NCBI GenBank assembly: GCA_046304755.1
Contig: JBKCDO010000170.1
Location: 1-23,282 of the forward strand
DNA: 23,282 bases
Reading direction: 5' to 3'
DNA from: JAIBBG01 sp046304755
GTDB taxonomy: Bacteria; Bacteroidota; Bacteroidia; Flavobacteriales_D; Sanyastnellaceae
Positions 15,885-23,282 of the stretch are shown here, one piece after another. Each line of letters opens with the position of its first letter. The stretch's first letter is position 1. The position numbers and the translations under genes were made by a program. The notes beneath the pieces were generated by a model. It was not told the origin of the DNA. It did not search any database and saw nothing but the letters and a program-made list of their open reading frames with translations.

Positions 15885-16763
15885 ATGGATAGAAAGAACT
15901 TTCTGAAAAAAGCACTTTCAGGCGCAGGCCTTATCGCCGCCGGCAGTGCTGTAGCCGCTGTTATCACCAACGACAACGACGAGCTCAAGCCATTGGATTT
16001 ATCCAAACAAGTAGGTTTTAATCATCACCCCGGACATGCAACTGTTATGAACGACAATACTGTATTACACAAAGCGCAAACGCGCGGCAAGGCCGATTAT
16101 GGCTGGCTGAAAACGAACTACTCTTTTTCTTTCGCCAACTACTACAATCCCGATCGCATGAACTTCGGAGCACTGCGTGTGCTCAACGATGACTTCATTG
16201 CAGCGGGCATGGGATTCAACACGCACCCACACGATAACATGGAAATCATTACCATTCCGTTGGAAGGTGTTGTCGAGCATAAAGACAGTATGGGTAATTC
16301 AGGCACTATTACGGCGGGTGAAGTGCAAGTGATGAGTGCAGGTACAGGCATTCAGCACAGCGAATTCAATCACTTGAAAGATGTTGATCTGCGCTTGTTT
16401 CAAATCTGGGTGTTCCCCAATAAAGCCAATGTCACTCCACGCTACGACCAGATGAAGTTGCCGCTGGAAAAAAAGAACGAACTGAATCAAATTCTATCGC
16501 CAAGTGCGGATGATGCCGGTGTATGGATCCATCAAGACGCCTGGTTTCACCTGGGAACTTTTGATAAAGGAAAAAACGTCAATTACACACTCAAGCGTCC
16601 TACAACCCATGGCGTTTATGCCTTCATCGTGGATGGCGATTTCACCATCAATGGGCAAGCGCTCAACAAGCGCGATGGTTATGGTTTGTGGAACCTCACA
16701 ACGCTTGATATCACAGCAGATAGTGATGAGGCGAGGTTGCTGTTGTTGGAAGTACCTATGTAA
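15885..16763 (+). CDS. Pirin-family bicupin with a Tat-like export signal
   Basis: A 292-residue protein. Residues 1-28 look like a Tat signal variant: DRKNFLKK followed by a hydrophobic alanine-rich stretch (ALSGAGLIAAGSAVAAV). The pirin domain follows from about residue 60. The metal ligands of the N-terminal cupin are present: H114 and H116 (NTHPHDNME), H158 and E160 (GIQHSEFN). Some pirins bind Fe(II) and have quercetin 2,3-dioxygenase activity; the natural substrate is usually unknown. Most pirins are cytoplasmic, so the export signal is notable. The motif has Arg-Lys instead of Arg-Arg, so Tat use is uncertain; a signal anchor is an alternative. Confidence 0.88.
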   Translation: MDRKNFLKKALSGAGLIAAGSAVAAVITNDNDELKPLDLSKQVGFNHHPGHATVMNDNTVLHKAQTRGKADYGWLKTNYSFSFANYYNPDRMNFGALRVLNDDFIAAGMGFNTHPHDNMEIITIPLEGVVEHKDSMGNSGTITAGEVQVMSAGTGIQHSEFNHLKDVDLRLFQIWVFPNKANVTPRYDQMKLPLEKKNELNQILSPSADDAGVWIHQDAWFHLGTFDKGKNVNYTLKRPTTHGVYAFIVDGDFTINGQALNKRDGYGLWNLTTLDITADSDEARLLLLEVPM

Positions 16764-16798
16764 GGGCGAAGGACGAAGGACGAAGGACGAAGGCGAAG
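16764..16798 (+). repeat. Heptamer tandem array GGACGAA directly after the pirin stop
   Basis: GGGCGAA, then three GGACGAA units, then a shortened GGCGAAG, starting at the first base after the TAA stop. It fills the whole space between the convergent pirin and TPR genes. No hairpin is visible. Confidence 0.75.
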
Positions 16799-16801
16799 TG
16801 A

Positions 16802-17128
16802 TTATTCTTCGTAGACGTCGAGGAGCATGAGAGCTTCGGAGAGTTCGCCGAGGGTCTTCATGTCGTTCTGTTTACGAGCCACTGATTTACCGGCCTTGTA
16901 AACTTCAACTGCTTCTTCAACCTTGTTGCGCTCTTCGAGCATTTTACCGAGTTGGTAATAGCTGGCGAGGTATTCCGGATCGTTCTTGATAATCTTCTGA
17001 ATGATCTTGATCGCTGAAGTAATTTCTCCATTCTTCTGGTGCTCAAGTGCAGCTGCGTAATGAAGAAAACTGTCTTTAGGATTGGTCTCCAGCATGGTTT
17101 CAATCATTTTTAGTCTGTCTTGCATCAT
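16802..17128 (-). CDS. Small TPR-repeat protein
   Basis: A 108-residue soluble protein of about two to three tetratricopeptide repeats: DSFLHYAAALEHQKNGEITSAIKII, then PEYLASYYQLGKMLEERNKVEEAVEVY (each split here only for description, with the A-G-Y/A pattern of TPR helices). No signal peptide. TPRs bind partner proteins; no partner is suggested by the neighbours. Two consecutive ATG codons could start it. A -7 match lies 32 bases upstream. Confidence 0.8.
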   Translation of the reverse strand: MMQDRLKMIETMLETNPKDSFLHYAAALEHQKNGEITSAIKIIQKIIKNDPEYLASYYQLGKMLEERNKVEEAVEVYKAGKSVARKQNDMKTLGELSEALMLLDVYEE

Positions 17129-17159
17129 AAGGTTGGGTTTAAGGTGTGTTTGTTTTGGG

Positions 17160-17167
17160 CAAATTTA
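17160..17167 (-). promoter_or_regulatory. Candidate -7 element of the TPR gene
   Basis: On the minus strand TAAATTTGC fits TAnnTTTG plus the common C, 31 bases before the start codon. A TTG lies 16 bases upstream, slightly close. Confidence 0.5.
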
Positions 17168-17240
17168 TTCGAGCAACTAGCCTCAAGTCGTTGTTTAAAA
17201 AAATCGAAAACGCACTTTTTCAACAAGGTTGTATACAATC

Positions 17241-17289
17241 CACTCGCCACTCGCCACTCGCCACTCGCCATTCGCCACTCGCCACTCCC
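17241..17289. repeat. Heptamer tandem array CACTCGC upstream of the exported-protein gene
   Basis: Seven units of CACTCGC (the fifth CATTCGC, the last CACTCCC) in the divergent intergenic space. On the minus strand the unit is GCGAGTG, related to the purine-rich units of the other three arrays. Seven-base periodicity changes reading frame with each unit, so it is not coding by design. Confidence 0.8.
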
Positions 17290-17327
17290 TTAAACACATT
17301 TTAAGACAACCAACCCACCAACCACCC

Positions 17328-17335
17328 TATTTTTG
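17328..17335 (+). promoter_or_regulatory. Candidate -7 element of the exported-protein gene
   Basis: TATTTTTG matches TAnnTTTG exactly, 25 bases before the ATG at 17361. This supports the ATG over any start upstream. No TTG at the expected spacing. Confidence 0.5.
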
Positions 17336-17360
17336 TTCGGCATCGTGCGATGCTCTCGCT

Positions 17361-18620
17361 ATGAAAAAAATCCTCGTAATACTCTGTGTGCTCTTTTCGG
17401 TGCAAACCTTACAAGCATCGAAAATTCTCATTCAGATGGATGAGTCGCAGTCCAATCACATGAAAGCCTACGGCATTGCCTATTGGATTTTGCAGAATAA
17501 AATTCCGATGGAGTGGCTGCTGAATTATCGCGGCGGAAGTTTTCTAGTCGACAACTACCCCGACATCGCCAAAGAGTGTGGAATACGTGGCGTGAGCTTT
17601 CAAGTGATAGCCGATGTGCAGGCCAATCAAATCTATTCAGAGATTGCGGATCCTGAAGTGAACATGGAACGCGTGAAGTTGGAAGTTGCTCCAAAGATTG
17701 CTGTTTACTCTCCTCCGGGAAAATTGCCTTGGGATGATGCGGTGACGCTGGTGCTCACCTACGCCGAAATTCCCTACACGATTATTTACGACGCAGAAAT
17801 TATTCGCAATGAATTGCCCAAGTACGATTGGCTTCACTTGCACCACGAAGATTTCACGGGACAGTATGGAAAGTTCTACCGCAGTTTTAAAAACGCTGCA
17901 TGGTATCAGGAAGAAGTGCGGTCACAGGAAGCGATGGCGACATCACTCGGATTTTCAAAAGTGTCGGAGATGAAGCGTCAGGTAGCGCTCAACATCCGCA
18001 ACTTTGTGATGGGCGGTGGCTTTTTGTTTACGATGTGCAGCGGCACTGATTCTTTCGACATTGCGTTGGCTGCTGAAAACGTAGACATTGTTGAAAGCGT
18101 GTTTGATGGCGACCCCAGCGATCCTGCAGCGCAGAGCAAGCTAGATTACCAAGCCGGTTTTGCCTTTCAGAATTATCGTCTCGATAAGGATCCCAACGTT
18201 TATGAGTTCTCTGATATCGACGGCACCGATGATCACGGCAAGCTCACGGAGCTCAATGATTTCTTCACGCTATTTGATTTCTCTGCCAAGTGGGACATTG
18301 TGCCTACTATACTCACGCAGAATCACACGCAAGTGATCAAGGGCTTCATGGGACAAACGACTTCGTTCCGCGATAAGTTCATCCGCAGCAATGTCACGAT
18401 TATGGGCGAAACCAAGAGCGTGAATTGTGCGAAGTACATCCACGGCGAACTCGGTCAAGGCCAGTGGACTTATTACGGCGGCCATGACCCGGAAGACTAT
18501 CGTCACCTGGTAGGCGATCCGCCCACCGATCTCAATCTCCACCCCACGTCACCGGGGTACCGCCTTATCTTGAATAACATTCTGTTTCCGGCGGCGAAAA
18601 GGGAGAAGCAAAAAACGTGA
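17361..18620 (+). CDS. Exported protein of the Bacteroidota 'asparagine synthetase B'-named family, function unknown
   Basis: A 419-residue protein with a signal peptide (MKKILVILCVLFSVQTLQA). Conserved-looking stretches are ILIQMDESQSNHMKAYGIAYW at the mature N-terminus, LLNYRGGSFLVD, HLHHEDFTGQYGKFY, and GGGFLFTMCSGTDSFDIALA. From memory, homologues in Flavobacteria are often labelled asparagine synthetase B, yet I see no synthetase motifs. The IAVYSPP strand followed by TMCSGTD with Cys226 resembles the nucleophile elbow of class-I glutamine-amidotransferase-like folds; this is inference. ATG at 17361 is chosen because it opens the signal peptide. The reading frame runs on to a TTG at 17229, but the extra 44 residues come from the heptamer array. 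The stop codon is the first TGA of an octamer array. Confidence 0.8.
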   Translation: MKKILVILCVLFSVQTLQASKILIQMDESQSNHMKAYGIAYWILQNKIPMEWLLNYRGGSFLVDNYPDIAKECGIRGVSFQVIADVQANQIYSEIADPEVNMERVKLEVAPKIAVYSPPGKLPWDDAVTLVLTYAEIPYTIIYDAEIIRNELPKYDWLHLHHEDFTGQYGKFYRSFKNAAWYQEEVRSQEAMATSLGFSKVSEMKRQVALNIRNFVMGGGFLFTMCSGTDSFDIALAAENVDIVESVFDGDPSDPAAQSKLDYQAGFAFQNYRLDKDPNVYEFSDIDGTDDHGKLTELNDFFTLFDFSAKWDIVPTILTQNHTQVIKGFMGQTTSFRDKFIRSNVTIMGETKSVNCAKYIHGELGQGQWTYYGGHDPEDYRHLVGDPPTDLNLHPTSPGYRLILNNILFPAAKREKQKT

Positions 18621-18654
18621 GGGTGAAGGGGTGAAGCGGTGAAATAGTGAAATG
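18617..18654 (+). repeat. Octamer tandem array GTGAAGSG at the stop codon of the exported-protein gene
   Basis: GTGAGG followed by GTGAAGGG, GTGAAGCG, GTGAAATA and GTGAAATG. The TGA stop of the upstream gene (18618-18620) is inside the first GTGA, the same arrangement as at the wbpD-like gene. Confidence 0.7.
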
Positions 18655-18678
18655 GTGGTGCAACCTTCAATTTTTTTT

Positions 18679-18754
18679 AACCGCGGAGGCGCAGAGTGAG
18701 CAGAGGTTCTTCGCGCTATTTTCGACATCACGGTTGAAAAAAATCTTTGCGGTT
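18679..18754. repeat. Decayed palindromic intergenic repeat (AACCGCGGAG ... CTTTGCGGTT)
   Basis: The left end AACCGCGGAGGCGCAGAG and the right end ATCTTTGCGGTT are imperfect inverted copies. They resemble the widespread 'ACCGCAGAGGCGCAGAG ... CTTTGCGGTT' palindromic intergenic repeats that I recall from Bacteroidota and other bacterial genomes. The middle is not symmetric, so this is a degenerate copy if it is one. Confidence 0.5.
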
Positions 18755-18765
18755 ATAAAATCCTT

Positions 18766-18802
18766 GGCAACAAGATCTGATTCCTTTTCTAAAATTGTTG
18801 CC
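18766..18802. repeat. 8-bp inverted repeat GGCAACAA/TTGTTGCC
   Basis: Two perfect 8-bp arms are separated by 21 bases. This may be a weak hairpin or a protein-binding site; no T-run follows. Confidence 0.4.
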
Positions 18803-18926
18803 CCGTTAAAAGAAGTCACACCACGAATTACTCATCACACTTTACAACGAAAAAGCTATATTATTGCGATATAGTAAGCAGAATACACCTGAACTTGCAG
18901 AATTTAGAAAATACTGAGCTAATGCT

Positions 18927-20080
18927 ATGAATAGAGTCTTCTTTAATGGGCTTACTGAAATTAGAGCTATTGCGGCATTATTTGTTCTTTTCCATCACAT
19001 CGAGCTGTATAAATTCCGAGATGGTTTGCCTAGTCTATATGACACGCCATTAAGTTATTTCATCAGTCATTTGGGTGAAAATGGTGTGATTATTTTCTTT
19101 GTTTTAAGCGGTTTTTAATCACCTTTTTGCTGCTAACAGAGCGCGGAATCACGAATAGAATCGACATTAAAAGCTTCTACTTGCGCAGAATTCTCCGAAT
19201 TTGGCCGCTATATTACCTCATTGTACTGCTGTCATTCACACTGATCCCATTTTTAGCGAACACAATCCCGGCGTTCCAGCAAGAGACACACTATTTCAAT
19301 AAAGTGCTGAAACTTCAAGAGTCTCCGTACTCAATACTGGTCCTTTTTCTGTTGTTCCTTCCCAACTTTGCCTTAGCGCTTAAGCCCGCAGTTGTCGGGG
19401 CTGCTCAATCCTGGTCAGTCGGCGTCGAAGAACAGTTCTACCTCATCTGGCCACACCTCATAAATCGCATCGGCAATAAATTAATTCTATTAATCGGGTT
19501 TATCATGATTGGCTTATTACCACAATGGGCAGACCTTATCCATTTCATCCATCCAGCAATAGGAGAAACCCTCCATTTCATCATTAAGATAATTCCGATT
19601 AACGTTATGGCTATTGGAGGAATAGGCGCATTTTTTCTGTACTACCATAAAGAATCCCTTCAAGCGTTTTTTAAAAGCGCTACCCTTTTCGTGATAAATA
19701 CATTGCTTTTCCTCATCCTATGTTCTGTAGATATCGATTTCCCTGCAAAAAATTTATTATTCGACATCGTCATCATGCTGGAAATTCTTTTTGTTATTCA
19801 ATCACATTTTAAAATCAACATCCGCCACAAGCAATTGGAAAGAATCGGCGAAATCTCCTATGGTGTTTACATGTACCACCCTCTCATGATGTATTGCTGC
19901 TTCTCACTTTGGAATACAGTTATCCCAATTCAAAACAACATTGGCTATAATATTTCCATATACGTATCTGTGATATTGTCAACACTGGCTATCAGCCGAC
20001 TCTCCTACAGCATGTTTGAACGAAAATTCATAGCGATAAAAAACAAAAAATTCACCGTTGTTCAAAGCGGGAAACATTAA
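18927..20080 (+). pseudogene. Acyltransferase-3 family gene with a -1 frameshift
   Basis: The first frame (18927-19118) encodes 63 residues with the acyltransferase-3 start: GLTEIRAIAALFVLFHHIELY, in which R13 and H24 form the R-x10-H motif, and then FFVLSGF. It stops at TAA (19116-19118). One extra T in the T5 run at 19112-19116 would restore SGF-LITFLLLTERG and continue in the second frame (19127-20080), which has YLRRILRIWPLYYL, AQSWSVGVEEQFYLIWP and GEISYGVYMYHPLM. Restored, the protein is 384 residues, a normal length for this family of sugar O-acyltransferases. The break may be a real mutation, phase variation or a sequencing error. Base composition is more A/T-rich than neighbours, suggesting transfer. 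Confidence 0.85.
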
Positions 20081-20133
20081 CAGCGTTGCTTCGCTTTCTG
20101 ACTAAAGAAAAAGACGATATTTTAAATTGTTGA

Positions 20134-22998
20134 TTAGTGGCCCTTCGAAATCTTATACCGGTGCCGTATCGCCATCACTGTTCCGATGACCATCACCAAA
20201 CAACCGATCCACAACACATTGATCTGTGGGAAGACTTCAGCCGTGAGAATGAGCATGTCGCGCTCCGATGAGCTATGCTTCTGAACAGTGAGCTCCAAGC
20301 CTTCCGCTTTTTGGTTCAGGGCAAACAACATTTTGAATTGCTTGCTCTCGACAGGATAGGTAAACGGAACCGAGTCTTGCAACCAAATCATCGGAATCAT
20401 CACATTCTCCACTTGCTTGCCATCAGTGATCACGGCAAATGCTTTTTTGCCCTTCAATCCCGCAGGAAGATTGGCGGGCAATGAATCAATCTCCACCAAA
20501 CTATCAATGCGCATGCTGACAATCTCCGTCAAGCGTATATCGGTTTGCAAATCCACAATAGCTGACTTTGGTTCTAAGTAACCTTCTTCATCCGCCTTCT
20601 TCTCCTCCACATCCGTGTGCTTGATGAAGGTGTACAAGTCATGACTCAAAAAATGCTTCGTGCTCGGCTCGCGGCTGTTGCCCTTGGGCGACATCAGCAC
20701 ACTGGGCTCCAACACGAACAAGCGCTCGCCGGGTGTGCCGGGCGTCCACAACGCGAGATCTTCGGCACTATGCGCATCCACTTCAGCAGGCGTTACTTCC
20801 GTCCACAAACTATCTTCGGTAGCATCCGCCAAAAAACTCTCGGATGCAACGTGCGATTTCTTCGCGCGGAAGGCCTGTCCAAACACTTGTACATATTCAC
20901 CTTCCGAATAGGTTTTGGGTAATTTCTCGAAATACTCCACCGTACAATACACACGCTCCCCACGTTTCGCCTTCTCCTTGTAATGCACGAAGTAATCCCC
21001 CATGGGCAAAGTGTCGCCCATAAAGATCATCATGTCTTCATTGTTCTTGAACTCCTCATTGAGCTCGCTGATATTGCCCCGCTGATTGCGCGAGATGAAA
21101 TGGCTCTGCCAGGTGCTAATCACCGCGCCCAGAATCACCATCGCAAAACCTAAGTGCGCTACACTTGCTCCCATCAAATCGAACTTACCCTTGATGACAC
21201 GCCACGCATAATCGGCATTGGCCACCATGGCAAATACACATGCCCACACCAGCAATATAAGAGACAGCTCAGCGGCCTCCACCTCAACAGCCCAGCCTAT
21301 CAGCGCCGTGAGCACAATTGAAACAATCAAACTCAAGGCAATGCTGCCGGCGAATTTCTTAAACTCTGTTTTCTTATACTTCAAGTATTGACCAATCGCA
21401 ACTATAATAAAGAGCAAGAACGCCAACGGCACCTGAATGCGGTGATAGACATCAAAACGTTCTTTGTCAGCAGGCGCCGAAAACTGGTGGTCAGCCAAAC
21501 GCTTGAACACCTCCCAATCCGTTGACTGATGCAGCGACGTGAACATCCCCTCAAAAGGAGCTAATAGAATATTACCCACATTCACGGATGTCACTACCGT
21601 GATGTGCAGTGAAGACAGTATAAGAATCAATGCCCCGATAAACATCCAGAACTCTCGACTCCATAACTCTTCTTCCTCTTCTTGCGGCACGCGGAAATGC
21701 TTACGGTAACCAACAATGAGCATAACCAATGAAGCTACCAGGAAAATCAACGACAAGGCAGGCACCCATGTTCCTTCTCCGGGCAACAATTTCTCCTGGT
21801 CTGCGGCAGCCACCTCCGGTGCGGTCATCAAATTGCCCAAGGCCAACAAGAACAACACCGCGCACAACGCAGCATAACCCATTTGCCAGCGGCGATTGGG
21901 CACCATAAGGTAAGTGCTCCATGCCGTGAAGAAAAGCAAGTACACCATGAGCTGCGCTAGAATTCCGCTGTCCACAAAAGAGTGAACGCTACTATCTCCC
22001 AACACACCGCTGCGTGTGAGGAAGGTCGAATACAATACGAAAATGAACGCGCTGATGTTGAGCAACAGTGAAGCATAAACGCTGGTGCCCTTGCGTTGGT
22101 TGATGACCAACAAGTGCGCTCCGGCTACAAGCAACAACCAAGGCACCAGCGACGCATTCTCTACCGGATCCCATGCCCAGAACCCTCCAAAACCAAGCGC
22201 TTCATACGCCCAGGCTCCTCCCATCAGAATGCCGGTCCCCAAGATCATGACACCAAAAAATGCGTAGGGAATCGCCGGCTTCATCCAGCCTTGAAAATCG
22301 CGGCGCCACAAGCCCGCAATCGCATAAGCAAACGGAATGATGGTAGACGCAAATCCAAGGAAAAGCGTTGGTGGATGAATCGTCATCCAGTAATTCTGCA
22401 ACAGTGGATTCAATCCTTTACCATCCATAAAAGGCTGCAACGACAGGTAATCGGGACGCAGCGTCCAGGGCAACCCAATGTTCATGGGGTGCTCTCTCAG
22501 CAATAAGAACGGGTTACTTCCAAACTGAAACTCGCCGAAGTAAACGCCCATGAGCATGCTCGCCAGAAAAAACTGAACAAGCGCCAGTATGCTCATCACC
22601 CACGGCTCCCATGATTTGGATGTGCGCAATAAGAACAATCCAATCACCACATGCCAGAACGTCCACAGCAAGAAACTTCCTTCCTGCCCTTCCCACATGC
22701 AACTGAAGACGTACTTCATCGGCATGGCGTTATTCAAGTGATCCCAGGCGTATTTGTATTCGTACAAATGGTTGAACAGGATGTAGAACAGGGTACCAAT
22801 CACACCGAAAACCCCTACTGCATGCGCATAAAATCCAATGCGCGCGGTCTTCATCCAGGGATTTTCGAGTCCTTCATGTTTGGTGGCCAGGTAATAAGCA
22901 GCGGCTGTAAAAAATGCCGCCACAAAACTCAGAACGACAAAAAAATTGCCCAGGATTCCGGGCCAAATGTTTTCGTTGAGGTATTGAATTTCTTCCAT
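20134..22998 (-). CDS. ccmF: Cytochrome c heme-lyase subunit CcmF/CcsA-type
   Basis: A 954-residue polytopic membrane protein of cytochrome c maturation. The N-terminal part has MWEGQEGSFLLW near residue 103, WMTIHPPTLFLGFAS near 205-220, and the tryptophan-rich WWD-type heme-handling motif GGFWAWDPVENASLVPW near 270-285, all as in CcmF. Further helices run to about residue 650. A large soluble, presumably periplasmic domain follows (about 660-920, with GERVYCTVEYFEK), closed by one last helix (VLWIGCLVMVIGTVMAI). The protein takes heme from CcmE and attaches it to apocytochrome c. It is much longer than the roughly 650 residues of E. coli CcmF, mostly because of this C-terminal domain. ccmE lies 39 bases upstream in the same direction. 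Confidence 0.92.
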   Translation of the reverse strand: MEEIQYLNENIWPGILGNFFVVLSFVAAFFTAAAYYLATKHEGLENPWMKTARIGFYAHAVGVFGVIGTLFYILFNHLYEYKYAWDHLNNAMPMKYVFSCMWEGQEGSFLLWTFWHVVIGLFLLRTSKSWEPWVMSILALVQFFLASMLMGVYFGEFQFGSNPFLLLREHPMNIGLPWTLRPDYLSLQPFMDGKGLNPLLQNYWMTIHPPTLFLGFASTIIPFAYAIAGLWRRDFQGWMKPAIPYAFFGVMILGTGILMGGAWAYEALGFGGFWAWDPVENASLVPWLLLVAGAHLLVINQRKGTSVYASLLLNISAFIFVLYSTFLTRSGVLGDSSVHSFVDSGILAQLMVYLLFFTAWSTYLMVPNRRWQMGYAALCAVLFLLALGNLMTAPEVAAADQEKLLPGEGTWVPALSLIFLVASLVMLIVGYRKHFRVPQEEEEELWSREFWMFIGALILILSSLHITVVTSVNVGNILLAPFEGMFTSLHQSTDWEVFKRLADHQFSAPADKERFDVYHRIQVPLAFLLFIIVAIGQYLKYKKTEFKKFAGSIALSLIVSIVLTALIGWAVEVEAAELSLILLVWACVFAMVANADYAWRVIKGKFDLMGASVAHLGFAMVILGAVISTWQSHFISRNQRGNISELNEEFKNNEDMMIFMGDTLPMGDYFVHYKEKAKRGERVYCTVEYFEKLPKTYSEGEYVQVFGQAFRAKKSHVASESFLADATEDSLWTEVTPAEVDAHSAEDLALWTPGTPGERLFVLEPSVLMSPKGNSREPSTKHFLSHDLYTFIKHTDVEEKKADEEGYLEPKSAIVDLQTDIRLTEIVSMRIDSLVEIDSLPANLPAGLKGKKAFAVITDGKQVENVMIPMIWLQDSVPFTYPVESKQFKMLFALNQKAEGLELTVQKHSSSERDMLILTAEVFPQINVLWIGCLVMVIGTVMAIRHRYKISKGH

Positions 22999-23037
22999 AA
23001 TGTGAATTAAAAACAGGGTTCTATCCGAACCCGTAAA

Positions 23038-23282
23038 TCAGTTTTCCGCTGAAAGCGAGTGCTTTTGATCGTTGTACTTACTCGGGCACTTCATGAGCAT
23101 GTGCGAAGCATAGAACACGCCATCGTTGCCCATTTTACCTTCGAGGGTGACATTCTCACTCATCTCAAGTCCCATTGGCTTACCTTGCTTATCACGCAGG
23201 TGCACATAACAAGATTTACCCTCGCCGTCAATTACATAGAATTTCGTTAGGTTCGCATCAATTCGCGCATCATACTCAATAG
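23038..23282 (-). CDS. ccmE: Cytochrome c maturation heme chaperone CcmE, 3' part
   Basis: The C-terminal 80 residues of a gene that continues past the window edge, with stop TGA at 23038-23040. The readable end includes FYVIDGEGKSCYVHL, ENVTLEGKMGNDGVFYASHML and MKCPSKYNDQK, matching the C-terminal OB-fold strands and tail of Bacteroidota CcmE. CcmE is a membrane-tethered periplasmic protein that binds heme covalently through a His (outside this window) and passes it to CcmF, encoded directly downstream. Confidence 0.85.
   Translation of the reverse strand, partial: IEYDARIDANLTKFYVIDGEGKSCYVHLRDKQGKPMGLEMSENVTLEGKMGNDGVFYASHMLMKCPSKYNDQKHSLSAEN

Larger units (their letters stand above)
18621..18926. 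other. Gene-free stretch with short repeats
   Basis: About 300 bases with no gene I can support. It contains the octamer array, a decayed inverted repeat (18679-18754), an 8-bp inverted repeat (18766-18802) and a small palindrome CTATAT/ATATAG (18856-18874). From about 18750 the sequence becomes A/T-rich, continuing into the broken acyltransferase gene. Confidence 0.6.

Noticed and set aside
17241..17289. Short tandem array as a CRISPR-like locus
   Set aside because: Units are 7 bases with no spacers and no cas genes nearby.
18647..18874. 75-codon plus-strand frame
   Set aside because: It runs across the octamer array and decayed inverted repeat, has no recognisable motifs and no start signal.
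23059..23250. 63-codon plus-strand frame at the right edge
   Set aside because: It is antisense to the clear CcmE C-terminal sequence on the minus strand.

Overview
The window reads as a chromosomal segment of a Bacteroidota bacterium, most likely an aquatic member of the Flavobacteriales. The reasons are a type IX secretion (T9SS) C-terminal sorting domain on a large cysteine-rich repeat protein, several -7 elements of the Bacteroidota form TAnnTTTG (two with a well-placed TTG upstream), almost no Shine-Dalgarno sequences, and a CcmE/CcmF cytochrome c maturation pair of the type found in this phylum. Assignment below phylum level is inference. I see no tRNA, rRNA, CRISPR array, insertion sequence or recognisable defence system.

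Layout, left to right. 184-6345 (minus strand) holds a 1362-residue secreted protein made of 32 'GC(T/L/N)...CNYDP.A..DDGSC' modules with its own promoter, preceded by a two-gene unit of a NupG-like nucleoside permease and a membrane-anchored muramidase-like protein. 6456-11821 (plus strand) is a surface-polysaccharide cluster: a WbpM/CapD-type nucleotide-sugar 4,6-dehydratase, a WbpD-type N-acetyltransferase, a WbpB-type Gfo/Idh/MocA dehydrogenase, CutC, and an acyltransferase-3 membrane protein. It converges with a minus-strand gene for a secreted glycine-rich, collagen-like protein (11794-13044).

13078-14426 (plus) is exonuclease III followed, with an overlap, by a small membrane protein. 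14430-15867 (minus) is a TauE/SafE exporter-moaD-moaE unit. 15885-16763 (plus) is a pirin with an export-type N-terminus; 16802-17128 (minus) is a small TPR protein; 17361-18620 (plus) is an exported protein of a Bacteroidota family often labelled 'asparagine synthetase B' without obvious justification. A roughly 300-base gap rich in short repeats follows, then an acyltransferase-3 gene broken by a single-base frameshift (18927-20080). The minus-strand ccmF (20134-22998) and the 3' end of ccmE (23038 to the window edge) close the window.

The most noteworthy structures outside ordinary genes are: the hierarchical module architecture of the large secreted protein (24-residue units grouped into about 100-residue and 147-residue super-repeats); a perfect palindrome at the predicted 5' end of its mRNA; four related 7-8 base tandem arrays, three of which sit at or in the stop codon of a gene; and the frameshifted acyltransferase beside imperfect inverted repeats. 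None amounts to a demonstrably new system; the repeat protein and the stop-codon-linked arrays deserve the closest look.
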